A DNA stretch of 64,000 bases. Source: an uncultured Eubacteriales bacterium. Its GTDB lineage: Bacteria > Bacillota > Clostridia > Peptostreptococcales > Anaerovoracaceae. The stretch's first letter is position 1. Each line of letters begins with the position of its first letter. Below, in pieces: positions 8,214 through 16,813 of the stretch. The DNA lies in NCBI GenBank assembly GCA_902795135.1, contig CADBJW010000008.1, positions 31,710-95,709 on the forward strand. The letters are read 5' to 3'. Both the position numbers and the translations under genes were made by a program. The notes under the pieces were generated by a model. The model saw nothing but the letters and a program-made list of their open reading frames with translations, ran no database searches and was not told the origin of the DNA.

Positions 8214-9344
8214 ATGGAGAATATTGTATTAGGGATCGTATCTGCCGATCAGGATTACTGCCGGGCGCTGGGGTTATCGCTTTTGGCAGTAAGCGATGAT
8301 TTTCTGATCCACTATTTTGATACGAAGAACTTCGTCCGGGAATGCAATCGGGACGAAGGGGACTTTATGGAACAGTTTGATCTCATCTTATGGGATGGCA
8401 AGGAAATCGAAGACACCTACAACGGTCATTTGATCTTTCTTGCGGAAAAGGCATCACTGGTCAAGAAAGACTATCAAAATCAAAAATTCAGTCTTTACAA
8501 ATACTGCGGCGCGTCAGCTATGACCTCCGCATTATTTGAAATCTATTCCTGTCTGACCGGCAGGGGCGTCGTGTTCATCCCTAAGGATCTGGTCAGCATG
8601 ATTGCCTTTGGTTCTTGGGAAGGCGGATCGGGATGCACGACCGTTACATTAGCAGTCGCTCAGGAGCTATGCCGGTTTCACGGGAACCGGATTCTGGTTT
8701 TGAGTCTGGAATCCGTCGAATCCACAGCGGGCCATTTTGATTACGTACCGGAAATCAAAAGCATCGGCGAGTTCCTATACCGTGTTTTGCCGGAAAAAAT
8801 CATTGATGCAGGAAACGCGAGCCAGGAAAAGACGGTGCCGTTTTTTGAAAGCTATATCGTCAAGGATCTTTACGGAATCGAGGCTTTTGCACCGTCCAGA
8901 GGGAAGAACCCGATTTCGGAACTCAGTGAAGAAGACATGCAAAAACTGGTTGCCACGGTCATTGACAGCGGTCGGTACGATGCCGTTCTGATTGATATGG
9001 GGACCTGTCTCACAAAGGCCGCAGTGGCGGTCATGGAAATGGCAGACAAACTCTGTTTTATTACAAAGAACCAGCAGGTTACCAGAAGGGAAGAAATGTA
9101 TCTCGGCCACGTAATGGTTTGTGCCGGAGAGGAAACCCTGTCGAAGGCCATTCGGCTGACCAATATGGTCAAGGACGCCAGTACAGAAAATAAGGAAGAC
9201 GGAGGTCGCCATTACGTAAACGAGAGGGCGCGTGCGAGGGCTTTTGAGTTTTCTGTGGCGAAGAGTGAACCGGAGCAGATCATACTCGAAGGGGCCTTTG
9301 GGGAAGATATCAGAAAATTGGCACAACAGCTTTTGAGACGATAA
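8214..9344 (+). CDS. CpaE/TadZ-like MinD-superfamily protein with degenerate P-loop
   Basis: A protein of 376 residues. The first 110 residues look like a pseudo-receiver domain (GIVSADQDYCRALGLSLL..., with LILWDG in the place of a phosphorylation strand). Residues from about 130 onward resemble the MinD/ParA ATPase fold: IAFGSWEGGSGCTTVTLAVA, then ILVLSLES, and DAVLIDMGTCLTKAAVAVMEMADKL further on. In the deviant Walker A (normally KGGxGKTT) both lysines are replaced: Glu at the first position and Cys at residue 141. This arrangement matches CpaE/TadZ proteins, which place pili or secretion machines at the pole, but no pilus genes are nearby. It may bind a partner without hydrolysing ATP. 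GGGG lies five bases before the ATG. Confidence 0.65.
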   Translation: MENIVLGIVSADQDYCRALGLSLLAVSDDFLIHYFDTKNFVRECNRDEGDFMEQFDLILWDGKEIEDTYNGHLIFLAEKASLVKKDYQNQKFSLYKYCGASAMTSALFEIYSCLTGRGVVFIPKDLVSMIAFGSWEGGSGCTTVTLAVAQELCRFHGNRILVLSLESVESTAGHFDYVPEIKSIGEFLYRVLPEKIIDAGNASQEKTVPFFESYIVKDLYGIEAFAPSRGKNPISELSEEDMQKLVATVIDSGRYDAVLIDMGTCLTKAAVAVMEMADKLCFITKNQQVTRREEMYLGHVMVCAGEETLSKAIRLTNMVKDASTENKEDGGRHYVNERARARAFEFSVAKSEPEQIILEGAFGEDIRKLAQQLLRR

Positions 9345-9360
9345 AACATGGTTCGATTTG

Positions 9361-9369
9361 TGATATAAT
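9361..9369 (+). promoter_or_regulatory. Extended -10 promoter of the antiporter gene
   Basis: TGATATAAT, identical to the box before the EamA gene, with TATAAT at 9364-9369. No -35 at normal spacing. Confidence 0.55.
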
Positions 9370-9392
9370 CAATACAGTAGGAGGACGATTTT

Positions 9393-11696
9393 TTGAACCT
9401 GGACAGCTTTGTAACAGATCTGGCTTTGATTCTTGTAACGGCTGGTATCATTACGATTATTTTTAAGAAACTCAAACAGCCGCTTGTGTTGGGTTATATT
9501 GTCGCGGGTTTTTTGATCAGTCCGAATTTTAGTTACCTGCCGACCGTTGTGGCACAGGAGGACATTACTGTCTGGGCAGATATCGGGGTAATATTTCTGA
9601 TGTTCGGCCTTGGACTGGAATTCAGTTTCCGAAAGATTGCCGCTGTTGGGGCCAGTGCCTTTACCATAGCGGTAACGGTCATGGCCTTTATGATTCTGGT
9701 CGGGTCCGGTGTGGGATCGCTGCTGGGCTGGGGTAAAATGGACTGCATTTTCCTCGGAGGGATGCTATCTATGTCCTCTACGATGATCATCCTGAAGTCC
9801 TACGAAGAGTACAATCTAAAAAAGGAGCCTTTCGCGCAGCTCGTTCTGAGCGCACTGGTTATAGAAGATATTGCCGGGATTTTTATGCTGATCATTCTGT
9901 CCACGATTTCCGTAGGGCAGAACATTTCCGGTGTTGAAATGACCGGGCATATTGCGCTGATGATTTTGTATCTGGTGATATGGCTGCTGATGGGAATCTA
10001 TATTATTCCTTCCATGCTGAAATTCATCTCACATATGGTCAATGACGAGATGCTTGTGATTATTTCCACTGGCCTTTGCCTTTTGATGGTGGTCATTGCC
10101 AACTGGATCGGGTTCTCATCGGCGTTAGGCGCCTTTATGATGGGGTCGATTCTGGCCGGCACGGTAGCCGGCGTGCGGATCGAACGTTTGATGAAACCGA
10201 TTAAGGACCTGTTCGGGGCAATCTTTTTCATTTCCGTTGGAATGCTCATCGTTCCGGAATTACTGATCCACTATATCGGGCCAATTCTCCTGATTTGCGC
10301 AGTTGTGATTTTGGGGCAGATTTTGTCTGCAACCTTCGGGATCATCTTTTCAGGGCAATCCCTTTACACAGCTATCCGGGGCGGTTTCAGCATGATGCAG
10401 ATCGGGGAATTTTCCTTTATTGTAGCGACGCTGGGGATGTCCCTTGGCGTCATCAGCGATTATCTCTATCCGATCATTGTCTGCGTATCTGTGATTACGG
10501 CCTTTGTGACGCCGGTATTTATCAAAAACTCAGAAAAGGCTTATCGATTCATCAATCGAAAGCTGCCAACCCGCGTCAAAGTAGCAATTCGAAAGAATAC
10601 TTCGGATCGGCAAAGTGAACACGCGATGGATCCGGATTGGAACGAATATATCAAGAAGGTGGCAATCCGAACATTTTTGTGCTCCACCGTGATGTTTGTG
10701 ATGTACTGGGTGGGAACCCGTTATCTGGAGCCAATCGTTGCCGATGCAGTGAACTCCCATATTGCAGGAAACTTTATCACGGCCGTGATCATCCTGGTCT
10801 TTATGGCACCATTTGCGAATTTTATGCATGGAACGAATAATGCTTTGTTCGTAAAGCTGTGGGTGAAACATAAGTCTAACCGGCTTCCGTTATTAACGCT
10901 CAAAGCCCTAAGAATCCTCATTGCGGCGTGCTTTATGGCACTTGTACTGAGGAAGATCTTTCATATACCGTTCGTCATTCTGGTGCTGCTTGCTGCCATC
11001 CCGATTGTTTTTATCATCCGGTCCGACTATCTCAATGGTGTGACCATAGGCATGGAAAAGCGTTTTGCGGCAAACTTCTCAGAGCGGACATTGGCAAAGG
11101 AAAAGAGGGAACGTGGGATTCGATCCGATTTCCATTGGCTGGACGAATCCCTTTATGTGACAGAATTTCGAATCACCGATCCGGAATTCAACAAGACAAT
11201 CTACGATATGACGAAGCGGCGGGATTTCGTTGTCACCATTATCCGGATCATTCGCGGCGATGAATATATCAACATGCCGTCAGCAGACGAGACCGTTCTG
11301 CATGGTGATGTGCTGCAGATGCTTGGAACCCGGGATGAGGTGGACGCCTGCACGATTCTGCTCAGAGACGCGGAAGAAATCGAATATACCGAAACGAAGG
11401 ATATGATTCTAAAAGATTATATCTACGGCCAGAGGTTCCATGGATTGCGGATGGAAGATGAACTGCTTTGCGTTCCAATCCGGATCCAGACAGGATCTCC
11501 GTATGTTCGCACGTCCATCAAGAACAGTGATTTCAGACCTAAATACCGGGCAAATGTCATTGGGATAGAGAGGGGAGATTTACCGATGGTCAGTCCGGAT
11601 ATCGGCACTTTGATGCAAAAAGATGATATCGTCTGGCTGATGGGCGGCTATGAAATGGTCGACAAATTGATCCAAGGCGGACTGATGGATGGGTAG
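9393..11696 (+). CDS. Kef-type CPA2 cation:proton antiporter with two TrkA-C domains
   Basis: An integral membrane protein of 767 residues. The start is TTG at 9393, chosen because GGAGG ends eight bases before it and the product begins where the family does. Residues 1 to about 385 form the Na+/H+ exchanger domain (LGLEFSFRKIAAVG, SALVIEDIAGIFML with the Asp of the transport site, IGFSSALGAFMMGSIL). A second membrane domain of three to four segments follows (about 415-545), then two TrkA-C/RCK-C domains (about 590-660 and 680-765) that commonly bind a regulatory ligand such as c-di-AMP. There is no TrkA-N nucleotide-binding domain. It would exchange K+ or Na+ for H+. It is closed by a strong terminator. 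Confidence 0.88.
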   Translation: MNLDSFVTDLALILVTAGIITIIFKKLKQPLVLGYIVAGFLISPNFSYLPTVVAQEDITVWADIGVIFLMFGLGLEFSFRKIAAVGASAFTIAVTVMAFMILVGSGVGSLLGWGKMDCIFLGGMLSMSSTMIILKSYEEYNLKKEPFAQLVLSALVIEDIAGIFMLIILSTISVGQNISGVEMTGHIALMILYLVIWLLMGIYIIPSMLKFISHMVNDEMLVIISTGLCLLMVVIANWIGFSSALGAFMMGSILAGTVAGVRIERLMKPIKDLFGAIFFISVGMLIVPELLIHYIGPILLICAVVILGQILSATFGIIFSGQSLYTAIRGGFSMMQIGEFSFIVATLGMSLGVISDYLYPIIVCVSVITAFVTPVFIKNSEKAYRFINRKLPTRVKVAIRKNTSDRQSEHAMDPDWNEYIKKVAIRTFLCSTVMFVMYWVGTRYLEPIVADAVNSHIAGNFITAVIILVFMAPFANFMHGTNNALFVKLWVKHKSNRLPLLTLKALRILIAACFMALVLRKIFHIPFVILVLLAAIPIVFIIRSDYLNGVTIGMEKRFAANFSERTLAKEKRERGIRSDFHWLDESLYVTEFRITDPEFNKTIYDMTKRRDFVVTIIRIIRGDEYINMPSADETVLHGDVLQMLGTRDEVDACTILLRDAEEIEYTETKDMILKDYIYGQRFHGLRMEDELLCVPIRIQTGSPYVRTSIKNSDFRPKYRANVIGIERGDLPMVSPDIGTLMQKDDIVWLMGGYEMVDKLIQGGLMDG

Positions 11697-11710
11697 TTTG
11701 ATAATTATTT

Positions 11711-11749
11711 AACAATGCCTCTCGCCAGCAGGGAGAAGCATTGTTTTTT
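11711..11749 (+). terminator. Rho-independent terminator after the antiporter gene
   Basis: Inverted repeat AACAATGC...GCATTGTT, extended inward by CTCTC/GGGAG-type pairs, followed by a run of Ts. Confidence 0.85.
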
Positions 11750-11780
11750 GGATAAAAAAAAGAACAAGAAAAAACGCGTG

Positions 11781-11815
11781 AAACCCATTGACTATAATGG
11801 GTTTAATGTTAAAAT
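11781..11815 (+). promoter_or_regulatory. Candidate promoter of the PFOR operon within a perfect palindrome
   Basis: AAACCCATT and AATGGGTTT form a 9-bp inverted repeat with a 6-base loop (11781-11804). TTGACT at 11788-11793 straddles the left arm and loop; a 16-base spacer leads to TAAAAT at 11810-11815. A protein binding this repeat would cover the -35 box. Later TTGAC(T/G) copies at 11864 and 11880 are alternative -35 elements, so the exact promoter is uncertain. Confidence 0.45.
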
Positions 11816-11845
11816 GTTTAAGACGTCAATGGTGGGGTATTAGTG

Positions 11846-11869
11846 CGTCAATTTTTTAACAAATTGACG
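11846..11869. promoter_or_regulatory. Second inverted repeat upstream of the PFOR operon
   Basis: CGTCAATTT and AAATTGACG form a perfect 9-bp inverted repeat with the 6-base loop TTTAAC. The half-site GTCAAT also occurs at 11825-11830, and its reverse ATTGAC recurs at 11879-11884. It could be a leader hairpin or a regulator operator; no T-run follows. Confidence 0.45.
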
Positions 11870-11950
11870 GATCCCGTTATTGACTCATAATTTTGTTCTT
11901 GAGTGTATACAAAATACAAAAGATGCTAAATCAATCATTGGAGGTAAGAA

Positions 11951-13249
11951 ATGACTATGGTTCAAGAAACAGCAAAGCGAATATTAGCATTGCTGCCAGG
12001 TGTTGACTGTGGTGGATTCGGTGGATGCGGTCATCCGACTTGTCAGGCTTGTGCTGAGGCAATTGCGGATGGTGCCTGCGTAAACCTTTGTCCGGCTGCA
12101 GATCAGAAGGCAGTTGACGCTATCGCAGAAATCATGGGCGTGGACACAGTGGAGGTTGAAAAGAAAATCGCCTTCATCAAGTGTGCTGGCTGTTCAGCCG
12201 GCAAAGAACGCTTCGCAGCATGCAACTGCGAGAGCTGCGATGCAGCAAAGCTTGCAGGATTCGAAAAGGGTGAATGCCAGTACGGATGTATCGGTCTGGG
12301 AACCTGTATCGACAGATGTAAGTTTGATGCTATGACTCTCGTAGATGGCGAGGTTGTAATCGACAAAGAAAAATGCTCCGGATGTGAAGCTTGTCTGTCC
12401 GGTTGTATTCAGGAAATCATCGAAATGGTTCCTGCCGATGCAACGAACTTTATCCCATGTTCCTCAAAGGACAACGATAAAGACACGCTGGACATTTGCG
12501 GATACGGATGTATCGGATGCGGAGACTGTGCACTGGCATGCCCGAAGGATGCAATCGAAATGGTATATGGAGACAGCATTGACGGCAGATATGCTCGCAT
12601 TGATTACAGCAAGTGTGAAGGTTGTGTTACATGTACGGTTAAGTGCAGAAAGAAAATCATCGTAGACACACTGCATGATCTTACAGAAGCCAAGGAAACC
12701 GTTGCTCTCGTAAGATGCGTAGGTGGAAGCGTTGGACATAGCAAACTGGAAACAGCTGGATTCGAAAGCTGCAAGCAGATTGTAGATGCAAAAGCTGACC
12801 TGGATAGCCTGGATGCATGCGCATACAGCTGTGTAGGATTCGGTGATTGCACGAAGGTTTGCAGATACGATGCAATCAAAGTGGAATTCGGCATCGCTAA
12901 GGTTGATCCGGACAAGTGCGTTGGCTGTGGAGACTGCTACAGAGAATGTCCTCGTCATAAGATCGAGATGGTTCCATACATCGGCGTTAAGCAGGCCGCT
13001 TGTGAATCCGAAGCAGATCCTGAAAGAAGAATGGAAGTATGCTTCAAGGGATGCATCGGATGTGGAGATTGCGCGGACAACTGCCCGAACGGTGCAATCG
13101 AAATGGTTGATGGACATCCGGAAATCGATCATGAGAAGTGCGTAAACTGTGGCATTTGTCAGTACGTATGTTCCAGAGGACTGCTGGCTGAAAGAGTTGT
13201 ACCTGAATACAATTACCTGCAGCGTGAAGCTCTGGCAGTTGGAAAGTAA
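11951..13249 (+). CDS. Soluble tandem RnfB-like polyferredoxin
   Basis: A protein of 432 residues with 49 cysteines by my count, over one in ten. It begins directly with a Fes-type cluster domain (LLPGVDCGGFGGCGHPTC) as in RnfB or CODH gamma, but with no membrane anchor. Residues about 70-230 match the rest of RnfB: CQYGCIGLGTCIDRC, CSGCEACLSGC, CGYGCIGCGDCALACP, CEGCVTC. Residues about 240-420 repeat that module: CAYSCVGFGDCTKVC, CVGCGDCYREC, CFKGCIGCGDCADNCP, CVNCGICQYVC. It is therefore a duplicated, cytosolic RnfB-like electron carrier. It sits 19 bases upstream of nifJ with NfnAB beyond, so it likely passes electrons among PFOR, ferredoxin and NfnAB. GGAGG precedes the ATG. Arg codons are almost all AGA, as in other highly expressed genes here. 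Confidence 0.85.
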   Translation: MTMVQETAKRILALLPGVDCGGFGGCGHPTCQACAEAIADGACVNLCPAADQKAVDAIAEIMGVDTVEVEKKIAFIKCAGCSAGKERFAACNCESCDAAKLAGFEKGECQYGCIGLGTCIDRCKFDAMTLVDGEVVIDKEKCSGCEACLSGCIQEIIEMVPADATNFIPCSSKDNDKDTLDICGYGCIGCGDCALACPKDAIEMVYGDSIDGRYARIDYSKCEGCVTCTVKCRKKIIVDTLHDLTEAKETVALVRCVGGSVGHSKLETAGFESCKQIVDAKADLDSLDACAYSCVGFGDCTKVCRYDAIKVEFGIAKVDPDKCVGCGDCYRECPRHKIEMVPYIGVKQAACESEADPERRMEVCFKGCIGCGDCADNCPNGAIEMVDGHPEIDHEKCVNCGICQYVCSRGLLAERVVPEYNYLQREALAVGK

Positions 13250-13268
13250 GATGAAAGGAGATAGCAGA

Positions 13269-16200
13269 ATGAGAGCTAGAAAAACAATGGACGGCAACAC
13301 TGCAGCTGCACATGTTGCATATGCGTTCTCAGAAGTAGCAGCAATCTATCCTATCACACCATCATCTGTAATGGCTGAAAACGTAGATGCATGGGCTTCC
13401 GTGAATAGGAAAAACATCTTTGGCGAAGAAGTCAAAGTAGTAGAAATGGAATCAGAAGGCGGCGCAGCAGGTGCTGTACACGGAGCAATCTCAGCAGGTG
13501 CTCTGACAACCACATTTACAGCATCACAGGGTCTGCTCCTGATGATCCCGAATATGTATAAACTGGCTGCAGAGGAAACTCCGACGGTTATCCACGTAGC
13601 AGCAAGAACGATTTCAACGCATGCGCTGAACATCTTTGGAGACCACTCCGACGTTATGGCATGCAGACAGACTGGTTTCGCAATGCTGGCTTCCAGAAGT
13701 CCGCAGGAAGTTATGGACCTGGCAGCAGTTGCTCATCTGTCCGCAATCGAAGGCAAGGTTCCTGTACTCCACTTCTTTGATGGATTCAGAACTTCTCATG
13801 AACAGCAGAAGATCTATACATGGGACTATGATGTTCTCAAGGAAATGCTGGATATGGATGCCGTAAAGAGATTCAAAGCAAATGCTCTGAACCCGAACCA
13901 TCCACATGCCATCGGTTCCGCAGAACAGCCTGAAACATTCTTCCAGCACAGAGAAGCATGCAACCAGAATTACGAAGAACAGGTTGACGTAATCATCGAT
14001 TGCATGAACAGAGTCAGCGAAAGAGTAGAAAGAGAAAGACCATATAAGCCATACGAATATTATGGTGCACCTGATGCAGAAGAAGTTATGATCGCAATGG
14101 GTTCCATCTGTGACTGTGCAGAGGAAGTAGTTGACTATCTGACCGCAAAGGGCAAGAAAGTTGGTCTTATCTCCGTAAGACTGTACAGACCATTCTCCGC
14201 AAAGCACTTTGTTGCAGAGATTCCTGAAACCGTTAAGAAGATCGCAGTTCTCGACAGAACGAAAGAACCGGGAGCCATTGGTGAGCCTTTGTACCTGGAC
14301 GTTCTTTCCGCTATCAAGGGAACGCAGTTTGAAGATAAATTCGTTGCAAGAGGCAGATATGGTCTTGGTTCCAAGGACGTACAGCCGGGTGATGTTCTGG
14401 CCGTTTACGAAAACCTGTGGGCAGACGATCCGAAGCCTGAATTCACACTGTCCATCGAGGACGATGTAACGAATCTGTCCATTCAGGGAAGCGAAAATCC
14501 GGACGTTGCTCCACATGGCACAGTAGCTTGTAAGTTCTGGGGTCTTGGTGCTGATGGTACGGTTGGTGCCAACAAGAACAGCGTTAAGATCATCGGCGAC
14601 AACACGGATAAGTACGCTCAGGCATACTTCCAGTATGACTCAAAGAAATCCGGCGGCGTAACCATTTCTCACCTGAGATTCGGAGACGAACCGATCCGGT
14701 CCACATATTATGTTAAGCAGGCAGACTTCGTTGCATGCCACAAGGCCGCTTATCTGGAAAGATACTACATGGTCGAAGACGTTAAGAAGGGCGGAACATT
14801 CCTTCTGAACTGTCCATGGTCCGACGAAGAACTGTCCGAAAAACTGCCAGGGAACGTAAAGAGATTTATCGCACAGAACGATATCAACTTCTACACCTGC
14901 GACGCGGTAACCATCGCGAAGGATCTGGGTCTGGGAAGCAGAACGAACACCGTTCTCCAGGCTGCATTCTTCAAGCTCGCAAACATCCTGCCAATCGAAG
15001 ATGCAATCGGATACATGAAGGATGCGATCAAGAAGACTTACGGACGTAAGGGACAGAACATCGTTGATATGAACTGCGCTGCTGTTGACGCTGGTGTAAA
15101 CAGCGTTCACAAAGTAGAAGTTCCTGCAGATTGGGCTGACGCAGAAGGCGACATCCCTAAGGTTCTGGCAGAAGGAAGAGACCAGAAACATACTGACTAC
15201 ATCAACAAGGTACTGAAGCCAACCAACGGCATGTACGGCGATGATGTTCCAGTATCCGTATTTAAGGATCTGGCTGATGGTGCAGTTCCATCCGGAACCG
15301 CTGCCTTTGAAAAGAGAGGCATCGCAATCGACATTCCTAAGTGGGACGCTTCCAAGTGCATGCAGTGCAACTGGTGTTCCTACGTTTGTCCGCACGCAGT
15401 TATCAGACCATTCGTAATGGATGCAGAAGAAGCCGAAAAATTCGAAGGAATCGCAGTTCCATTCAAGGAAGATTCCAGCAAGTTCTTCGCAATGGGAATC
15501 AGTGCCCTTGACTGTACCGGTTGCGGATCTTGCGCTGACGTATGTCCGGCAAGAAATAAAGCTCTGGAAATGGTTGACGGAGAAACCAATCAGGATGCAG
15601 CTCAGAAAGACTTTGACTTCCTCTTCCACGAAGTTGGAACGAAGAAAGAACTAGGCAGCGCTGACAGCGTTAAGAAGTCACAGTTCCTGCAGCCTTTGCT
15701 CGAGTTCTCAGGCGCTTGTCCGGGATGCGGCGAAACTCCATATGCGAAGCTGGTTACACAGCTGTTCGGTGAAAGAATGTTCATTGCAAACGCAACAGGA
15801 TGTTCCTCCATTTGGGGTCTGTCAGCACCATCCTGTCCATACACAGTAAACGCAGAGGGTAAGGGCCCTGCATGGGGTAACTCACTCTTTGAAGACAACG
15901 CTGAGTTTGGATACGGCATGGCAATCGCTGTAAAGACAAGAAGAGAAGAAATGAAGCACGTTGTTGAAAGACTGGCCGAAAAAGCTGAATTCGCAGACGC
16001 TGCAAAGGCTTGGCTGGAACAGATGGACAACGCTGACTGCGCAGGTAAGATGGGTGAAGAACTCGTTGCTGTTTGCGAAGGCAAAGCAGACGAAGACGCA
16101 GTATATGTAGTAGAAAACAAGGATATGCTTCCGAAGCCATCCATGTGGATCTTCGGTGGTGACGGATGGGCTTATGACATCGGTTACGGCGGACTCGACC

Positions 16201-16796
16201 ACGTATTGGCATCCGGTGAAAACGTAAACGTTCTCGTATTCGATACAGAAGTTTACTCCAACACTGGCGGACAGTCATCCAAGGCCACACCAATCGGTGC
16301 AGTTGCTCAGTTCGCAGCAGCTGGTAAGGCTGTAACGAAGAAGAACCTGGCACAGATCGCCATTGCTTACGGATACGTATATGTTGCTCAGGTTGCAATG
16401 GGTGCAAACCCTGCTCAGACTCTGAAGGCAATCCGTGAAGCAGAAGCTTACGACGGTCCGTCCCTGATCATCTGCTACGCTCCATGTATCAACCACGGAG
16501 TTAAGAAGGGCATGAACAAGGCAATGCTCGAAATGAAGGATGCTGTAAGAGCCGGATATTGGAACCTTCTGAGATACAACCCTGCAGCGGTCGTAGAAAA
16601 GAAGAATCCGCTTTCCGTTGACAGTGCTCCTCCAACAGACAACTACGAAGACTTCCTGATGGGAGAAGTTCGATACAATTCCCTGAAGCTGAAGAATCCG
16701 GAAAGAGCAGACAAGTTATTCAGCGAATCCGAAAAGTTCGCTATGGATCGATACAAGAAGCTGGTTGAACAGAAAAAAAGTCTTGAGAACAACTAA
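13269..16796 (+). CDS. nifJ: Pyruvate:ferredoxin (flavodoxin) oxidoreductase
   Basis: A single-chain PFOR of 1175 residues, full length. It oxidises pyruvate with CoA to acetyl-CoA and CO2 and reduces ferredoxin. Domains in order: N-terminal pyrimidine-binding domain (AIYPITPSSVMAE), transketolase C-like domain, gamma domain, a linker with EKR-type segment, two 4Fe-4S clusters (CMQCNWCSYVCPH and CTGCGSCADVCPARNKALEM), then the TPP domain (GACPGCGETPYAKL, with GDGWAYDIGYGGLDHVLASG and SNTGGQSSKATP). The frame is open further upstream, but the ATG at 13269 has AAAGGAG before it and matches the family start. It is the second gene of the redox operon, 19 bases after the polyferredoxin and 17 bases before nfnA. 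Codon use marks it as highly expressed. Confidence 0.97.
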   Translation: MRARKTMDGNTAAAHVAYAFSEVAAIYPITPSSVMAENVDAWASVNRKNIFGEEVKVVEMESEGGAAGAVHGAISAGALTTTFTASQGLLLMIPNMYKLAAEETPTVIHVAARTISTHALNIFGDHSDVMACRQTGFAMLASRSPQEVMDLAAVAHLSAIEGKVPVLHFFDGFRTSHEQQKIYTWDYDVLKEMLDMDAVKRFKANALNPNHPHAIGSAEQPETFFQHREACNQNYEEQVDVIIDCMNRVSERVERERPYKPYEYYGAPDAEEVMIAMGSICDCAEEVVDYLTAKGKKVGLISVRLYRPFSAKHFVAEIPETVKKIAVLDRTKEPGAIGEPLYLDVLSAIKGTQFEDKFVARGRYGLGSKDVQPGDVLAVYENLWADDPKPEFTLSIEDDVTNLSIQGSENPDVAPHGTVACKFWGLGADGTVGANKNSVKIIGDNTDKYAQAYFQYDSKKSGGVTISHLRFGDEPIRSTYYVKQADFVACHKAAYLERYYMVEDVKKGGTFLLNCPWSDEELSEKLPGNVKRFIAQNDINFYTCDAVTIAKDLGLGSRTNTVLQAAFFKLANILPIEDAIGYMKDAIKKTYGRKGQNIVDMNCAAVDAGVNSVHKVEVPADWADAEGDIPKVLAEGRDQKHTDYINKVLKPTNGMYGDDVPVSVFKDLADGAVPSGTAAFEKRGIAIDIPKWDASKCMQCNWCSYVCPHAVIRPFVMDAEEAEKFEGIAVPFKEDSSKFFAMGISALDCTGCGSCADVCPARNKALEMVDGETNQDAAQKDFDFLFHEVGTKKELGSADSVKKSQFLQPLLEFSGACPGCGETPYAKLVTQLFGERMFIANATGCSSIWGLSAPSCPYTVNAEGKGPAWGNSLFEDNAEFGYGMAIAVKTRREEMKHVVERLAEKAEFADAAKAWLEQMDNADCAGKMGEELVAVCEGKADEDAVYVVENKDMLPKPSMWIFGGDGWAYDIGYGGLDHVLASGENVNVLVFDTEVYSNTGGQSSKATPIGAVAQFAAAGKAVTKKNLAQIAIAYGYVYVAQVAMGANPAQTLKAIREAEAYDGPSLIICYAPCINHGVKKGMNKAMLEMKDAVRAGYWNLLRYNPAAVVEKKNPLSVDSAPPTDNYEDFLMGEVRYNSLKLKNPERADKLFSESEKFAMDRYKKLVEQKKSLENN

Positions 16797-16813
16797 AGAA
16801 AGGAGTGGATTCA

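Noticed and set aside
11851-11863. Possible Rex (NADH-sensing) operator before the redox operon
   Set aside because: Only one half-site (TTAACAA) is present; the matching TTGTTAA half is missing, so the better explanation is the CGTCAATTT palindrome.
13149-13268. Upstream extension of the nifJ reading frame
   Set aside because: It overlaps the end of the polyferredoxin gene, encodes nothing PFOR-like, and the ATG at 13269 has the ribosome site.
12464-13300. Minus-strand frame of 278 codons opposite the polyferredoxin
   Set aside because: The composition mirrors the Cys- and Lys-rich sense gene; it has no domain.
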